From contig SEDG01000102.1 in the NCBI GenBank assembly GCA_004295885.1, positions 1-8,857 of the forward strand: a DNA stretch of 8,857 nucleotides, read 5' to 3'. The notes beneath the pieces are model-generated. The model was not told the DNA's origin, did not search any database, and saw only the letters and a list, made by a program, of their open reading frames with translations. This document shows, piece by piece, positions 6,326-8,857 of this stretch. Position 1 is the first letter of the stretch; every line of letters starts with the position of its first letter. Position numbers and translations under genes: made by a program. This stretch comes from Pedobacter sp. Lineage in GTDB: Bacteria > Bacteroidota > Bacteroidia > Sphingobacteriales > Sphingobacteriaceae.

Positions 6326-7015
6326 ATGAAGAAAAATAAAAGCTGCGATTTACAAACCTGTTTCATGTGCAAACTCTCTTTGCAAGAATGGCATCCAGCT
6401 ATCGCTAGTCATAAACAAAACTTCATTGCAAAAAAAGGCGAGCTAATTATCAAAGAAGGCGACCCAGTAACGGGTGTGTATTTTGTAACTTCTGGTAATG
6501 TTAAGGTTCACAAAAAGTGGGGAGATAAAGAACTAATATTACGTTTTGCTAACGATGGAGCCATTTTTGGTCACCGTGGAATTGCGTCCGACCTATCTTT
6601 TTATCCCATCTCTGCGACTGCATTAGAAACCACTACACTTTGTTTTGTACCTATCGATTTTTTTAAGGCAACTTTAAAAGTCAATCACGATTTCGCTTAT
6701 AGTATGCTGATGTTTTTTGCTGATGAATTAAATGCGTCGGAAAAGAAAATGCGGAACTTGGCCCTAATGTCTGTAAAAAGCAGATTAGCAGTTGCCATTT
6801 TAAGTTTAAGAGACCAATTTGGCTTAAACGCTGATGAATGTTTAAATTTAGAGCTGAGTCGACAAGATTTAGCAGCTTATACTGGCGCTACCTACGAAAC
6901 TGTTTTTAGAACAATGAACGAGTTAATTGCCGAAAAACTGATTTTATTAAAAGGAAAGATGATTAGCATTGCTGATGAGCAAGGTTTGCTAGATTTAAGC
7001 AACCAGATTAAATAA
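6326..7015 (+). CDS. Crp/Fnr family transcription regulator with FNR-like cysteines
   Basis: This 229-residue protein has an N-terminal cyclic-nucleotide-binding-type beta barrel (about 25-115; KKGELIIKEGDPVTGVYFV, SGNVKVHKKW, GAIFGHRG). A long dimer helix (about 118-148) and a C-terminal winged helix follow, with LSRQDLAAYTGATYETVFRT at 177-196. Three cysteines lie before the barrel (C7, C12, C15). A fourth, C106 in ALETTTLCFVP, falls in the segment equivalent to E. coli FNR ALETSMVCEIP, whose C122 is an Fe-S cluster ligand. The protein may therefore bind an oxygen-sensitive cluster, although the N-terminal spacing (C-x4-C-x2-C) is the reverse of FNR. The recognition helix reads E191-T-V-F194-R195: the Glu and Arg of FNR/CRP are kept, but Phe replaces Ser/Gly, so the DNA site may differ. 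The stop overlaps the mobA start by one base (TAATG), showing translational coupling. Its likely role is control of anaerobic or nitrate metabolism. Confidence 0.88.
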   Translation: MKKNKSCDLQTCFMCKLSLQEWHPAIASHKQNFIAKKGELIIKEGDPVTGVYFVTSGNVKVHKKWGDKELILRFANDGAIFGHRGIASDLSFYPISATALETTTLCFVPIDFFKATLKVNHDFAYSMLMFFADELNASEKKMRNLALMSVKSRLAVAILSLRDQFGLNADECLNLELSRQDLAAYTGATYETVFRTMNELIAEKLILLKGKMISIADEQGLLDLSNQIK

Positions 7016-7593
7016 TGATAGGCGTAGTACTTTGTGGCGGACAAAGTGAGCGAATGGGTTCAGATAAAGGAAGCTTATTGGCCGATGGAAAAACTTGGGC
7101 AAGTATAGCCGAAGAAAAGCTGAAAGCAATAAATCTTCCAGTTAAATTTTCGGTAAATGCCACTCAAGAAAGCGATTATAGCAAATTGTTCGAAAAGCAA
7201 AACCTCATTCCGGATGATATTAATTTAAACATTGGTGGCCCACTAAAAGGCGTTTTATCGGCTCATTTGGCAGCACCTGCTGAAGATTTATTCGTTCTAG
7301 CCTGCGATTTGATTAAAATGGATATCAGCTTAATAAATAAACTAATAGATGAACAGCAGCAGCATCCTGATTTTGATGCTTACGTCTATTTAAACAATGA
7401 GTTTTACGAGCCATTATGCTGCATTTACACTACAAAAGGTTTAGCTAAAATTATGAAGCTTTACAATGAAGGCAACTTAAAAAAACACAGTATGCATGCA
7501 ACGCTGGATTTGCTGAATACACGTAAAATAGGCTTAACCGTTTCTGAAAAAAGTTATTTTAAGAACTTTAACTCTCTTACTGAGCTTGATTAG
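7015..7593 (+). CDS. mobA: Molybdenum cofactor guanylyltransferase MobA
   Basis: MobA transfers GMP from GTP to molybdopterin, giving the guanine dinucleotide cofactor of DMSO-reductase-family enzymes such as nitrate reductase; it acts in the cytosol. The 192 residues match the usual ~190-200. Visible motifs are the nucleotide-binding loop GVVLCGGQSERMGSDKG (3-19), IGGPLKGVLSAH (73-84; family GP[LM]xG[IL]), and LACDL with D98 as the likely metal-binding aspartate. FYEPLCCIY corresponds to the family's substrate-binding (EPL) segment. It starts inside the stop codon of the Crp/Fnr gene, so the two are co-expressed. The downstream neighbour on the opposite strand has nitrite-reductase-like and rubredoxin parts, fitting a nitrate assimilation locus whose molybdo-enzyme lies outside the window. 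Confidence 0.87.
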   Translation: MIGVVLCGGQSERMGSDKGSLLADGKTWASIAEEKLKAINLPVKFSVNATQESDYSKLFEKQNLIPDDINLNIGGPLKGVLSAHLAAPAEDLFVLACDLIKMDISLINKLIDEQQQHPDFDAYVYLNNEFYEPLCCIYTTKGLAKIMKLYNEGNLKKHSMHATLDLLNTRKIGLTVSEKSYFKNFNSLTELD

Positions 7594-7612
7594 TTATAAG
7601 TTTCAAGTAAAG

Positions 7613-7697
7613 TCCGTGGTTGGTGGCTCACCAACCAAAAATTAAAACAGAATAGTCCAATTAATTTACAAATGGTTGGTGGGTCACCAACCACGGA
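7613..7697. repeat. REP/BIME-like pair of inverted hairpins
   Basis: The left arm 7613-7637 and right arm 7673-7697 are inverted copies (23 of 25 bases match) separated by 35 AT-rich bases. Each arm is itself a near-perfect hairpin: GGTTGGTG, a 3-base loop (GCT or GGT), then CACCAACC. The outer edge of each arm carries GTGG at the hairpin foot, like the tetranucleotide next to REP hairpins. Two REP-like units head to head form a BIME-like structure in the convergent intergenic space. It may act as an mRNA stabiliser or terminator for either gene. No RAYT transposase is in the window. Confidence 0.65.
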
Positions 7698-7733
7698 TGA
7701 AAATAGCAAATTGTTCTGCATTCGCATTACGAT

Positions 7734-7828
7734 ACCCTCCCGATAGCTATTGGGACAAGCTGAGCGTTGAGGGATAGAGTTCGCAATTCCCTCTGACAAG
7801 TCGGCGGGTGTCTGAAAGGCGGGGTGGT
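7734..7828. repeat. Hairpin-rich segment, probably a dispersed intergenic repeat
   Basis: This locally G+C-rich block in an AT-rich intergenic region contains an imperfect palindrome, TCCCGATAGCTATTGGGA (7738-7755). It also has flanking CCCTC/GAGGG, AGGGA/TCCCT and TGACA/TGTCT inverted pairs. I associate nearly this text with repeats seen in many Pedobacter intergenic regions; that is recollection, not a search. The open frame across it on the minus strand is repeat-derived and not a gene. It ends about 10 bases after the stop of the rubredoxin gene and may help terminate transcription. Confidence 0.5.
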
Positions 7829-7837
7829 TACTGTAAA

Positions 7838-8857
7838 TCACACAACTTGAAGCATCTTCTTCTCCACCTTAACAAAACCACCTTTATCATTTTCGCAAAG
7901 CGAACAACAAAAGTTAGCAGGTAAATCATCAAACTTTGTTCCCGCAGCGATTCCTTGATTGAGATCTCCTAAATCTTCGCTGTAAACAGTGAAACAATCA
8001 CTACATTGATATAAAAATTCTATTTCCTTTGGCAAAGATTGGTTCGATTTTTTTAGAGGAATGAATTGTTCATTTTTAACGGCTGACCTAGTTTGATAAA
8101 ACTTAAGTACTGCCCTACGCAATTGCTCTGGCAATAATGACTTGGGATTTCCCCTGCTAAACACAAAGCCCGTTCGCTCATTCGGATTAAAGTCTTTAGC
8201 GCATAAAATATCATAAACAGCAAATAATTTTATCCCTAAAAAACTGATAAAATGCCTTTTTCTAATCAGGATACTACTAAAAATCTCACTCTTTTTCCGT
8301 GTTTTTATACCAAAACAAACGCCGAAGGTACGGGTGTCATTAACACTTAAATGTTTAACCAAATAGTTTTTGAGTTCCAACCCTTCTACACAATGATCTT
8401 CTACCTGAAAGTTTAATTCATTTGCCGCATGGCGCATATTCACTTCAAACTCTTCTAATAATGCATTCCAAGATTGCTTGTGCTGCTCATCAATTCCTTT
8501 AATGATAATTGTTTTCCACGAGGTACAGCAGAGTTGTCCGAGTTTGGTCTCTTGACAGAGCAGGCAGATTTTCTTTAAAAAATCGACCGCAAACAGTTCA
8601 TCACGTCTATAAATCCCCAACCAATATTTATTGTTGTAACGGTTTAATCCTTCGTAGTAAGGCAAATTAAAAGCAGAAAGTGAAACTGGATTCTCAGCAG
8701 GTTTAATGATAAACCCCGAGACATCTAATGCAGCAAAAAGCTTTTCTCCTTTTGCATTTTCATTATCAATAAATTCGTCTGGACTGGCATTAATAATCGC
8801 CTCTATTCTTTGAGTCATCGATGCTATATTGTTGGTATAACAAAGTTGATTCCATTC
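7838..8857 (-). CDS. Nitrite/sulfite-reductase-like protein with C-terminal rubredoxin domain (partial, start beyond right edge)
   Basis: The frame is open from the stop at 7838 to the window edge (340 codons). The ATG at 8818 is probably internal: the 13 codons before it (EWNQLCYTNNIAS) continue a protein-like sequence without a stop, and relatives I recall are nearly 480 residues long. The middle part (LPYYEGLNRYNNKYWLGIYR, then LCCTSWKTIIIKGI) resembles the ferredoxin-like half domain of nitrite/sulfite reductases (compare R-x-TPWQ-x-L), but the visible part lacks the C-x5-C...C-x3-C siroheme/Fe-S motif. The last ~55 residues are a rubredoxin: YQCSDC, GIAAGTKFDDLP and CCSLC, with iron ligands C272, C275, C305 and C308 (counting from the ATG at 8818) and the canonical 30-residue gap between pairs. 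The usual glycine after each C-x2-C is replaced by Phe and Glu. It likely passes electrons to a nitrate or nitrite reductase; this role is inferred from context. Confidence 0.75.
   Translation of the reverse strand, partial: EWNQLCYTNNIASMTQRIEAIINASPDEFIDNENAKGEKLFAALDVSGFIIKPAENPVSLSAFNLPYYEGLNRYNNKYWLGIYRRDELFAVDFLKKICLLCQETKLGQLCCTSWKTIIIKGIDEQHKQSWNALLEEFEVNMRHAANELNFQVEDHCVEGLELKNYLVKHLSVNDTRTFGVCFGIKTRKKSEIFSSILIRKRHFISFLGIKLFAVYDILCAKDFNPNERTGFVFSRGNPKSLLPEQLRRAVLKFYQTRSAVKNEQFIPLKKSNQSLPKEIEFLYQCSDCFTVYSEDLGDLNQGIAAGTKFDDLPANFCCSLCENDKGGFVKVEKKMLQVV

Noticed and set aside
7590..7841. Minus-strand 83-codon ORF between mobA and the rubredoxin gene
   Set aside because: It is built entirely from the hairpin repeats, has no recognisable domain, and overlaps both neighbouring stop codons. 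It is a repeat-derived frame.
8779..8818. ATG at 8818 as the true start of the rubredoxin protein
   Set aside because: The frame stays open to the window edge with plausible protein sequence before it, and the family is longer. It is treated as a 5'-partial gene instead.

Overview
The window looks like a chromosomal segment of a Bacteroidota bacterium, most likely a Pedobacter-like member of the Sphingobacteriaceae. The evidence is the AT-rich sequence with weak A-rich ribosome binding regions, a Bacteroidota-type -7 promoter box (TAnnTTTG), secreted polysaccharide-degrading enzymes, and protein sequences resembling families I know from Pedobacter and relatives. Genus level is inference. No RNA gene, insertion sequence or CRISPR array is visible.

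Left block (1-2660, all minus strand): an operon-like carbohydrate cluster read leftwards. It holds a GH105 unsaturated glucuronyl/galacturonyl hydrolase, a DUF2264 gene that is broken (signal peptide and catalytic body in different frames, with about 100 expected residues missing between them), and the 5' end of a probable GH31 glycosidase running off the left edge. These suit breakdown of an acidic plant glycan such as pectin/rhamnogalacturonan or arabinogalactan side chains.

Intergenic 2661-3049: a divergent region carrying two copies of a 19-bp element in inverted orientation. Each contains the palindrome CAAACGTTTG, the kind of CG-centred operator used by LacI-family regulators.

Middle block (3050-6230, plus strand): three tightly packed signalling genes. 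They encode a soluble histidine kinase whose sensor region is replaced by six 21-residue coiled-coil repeats, a single-domain Rcp1-like response regulator, and a REC-PAS-histidine kinase hybrid. None carries a DNA-binding output domain.

Right block (6326-8857): a Crp/Fnr regulator with four cysteines placed much as in FNR, translationally coupled (TAATG overlap) to mobA for molybdenum cofactor nucleotide attachment. Facing it is a protein with a nitrite/sulfite-reductase-like region fused to a C-terminal rubredoxin; its start lies beyond the right edge. Together these suggest the edge of a nitrate/nitrite assimilation locus: MobA makes the cofactor for a molybdo-enzyme, the rubredoxin protein probably carries electrons, and the Crp/Fnr protein may sense oxygen or redox state. 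Between the convergent genes lie two non-coding repeat structures: a REP/BIME-like pair of hairpins and a hairpin-rich segment that looks like a dispersed repeat.
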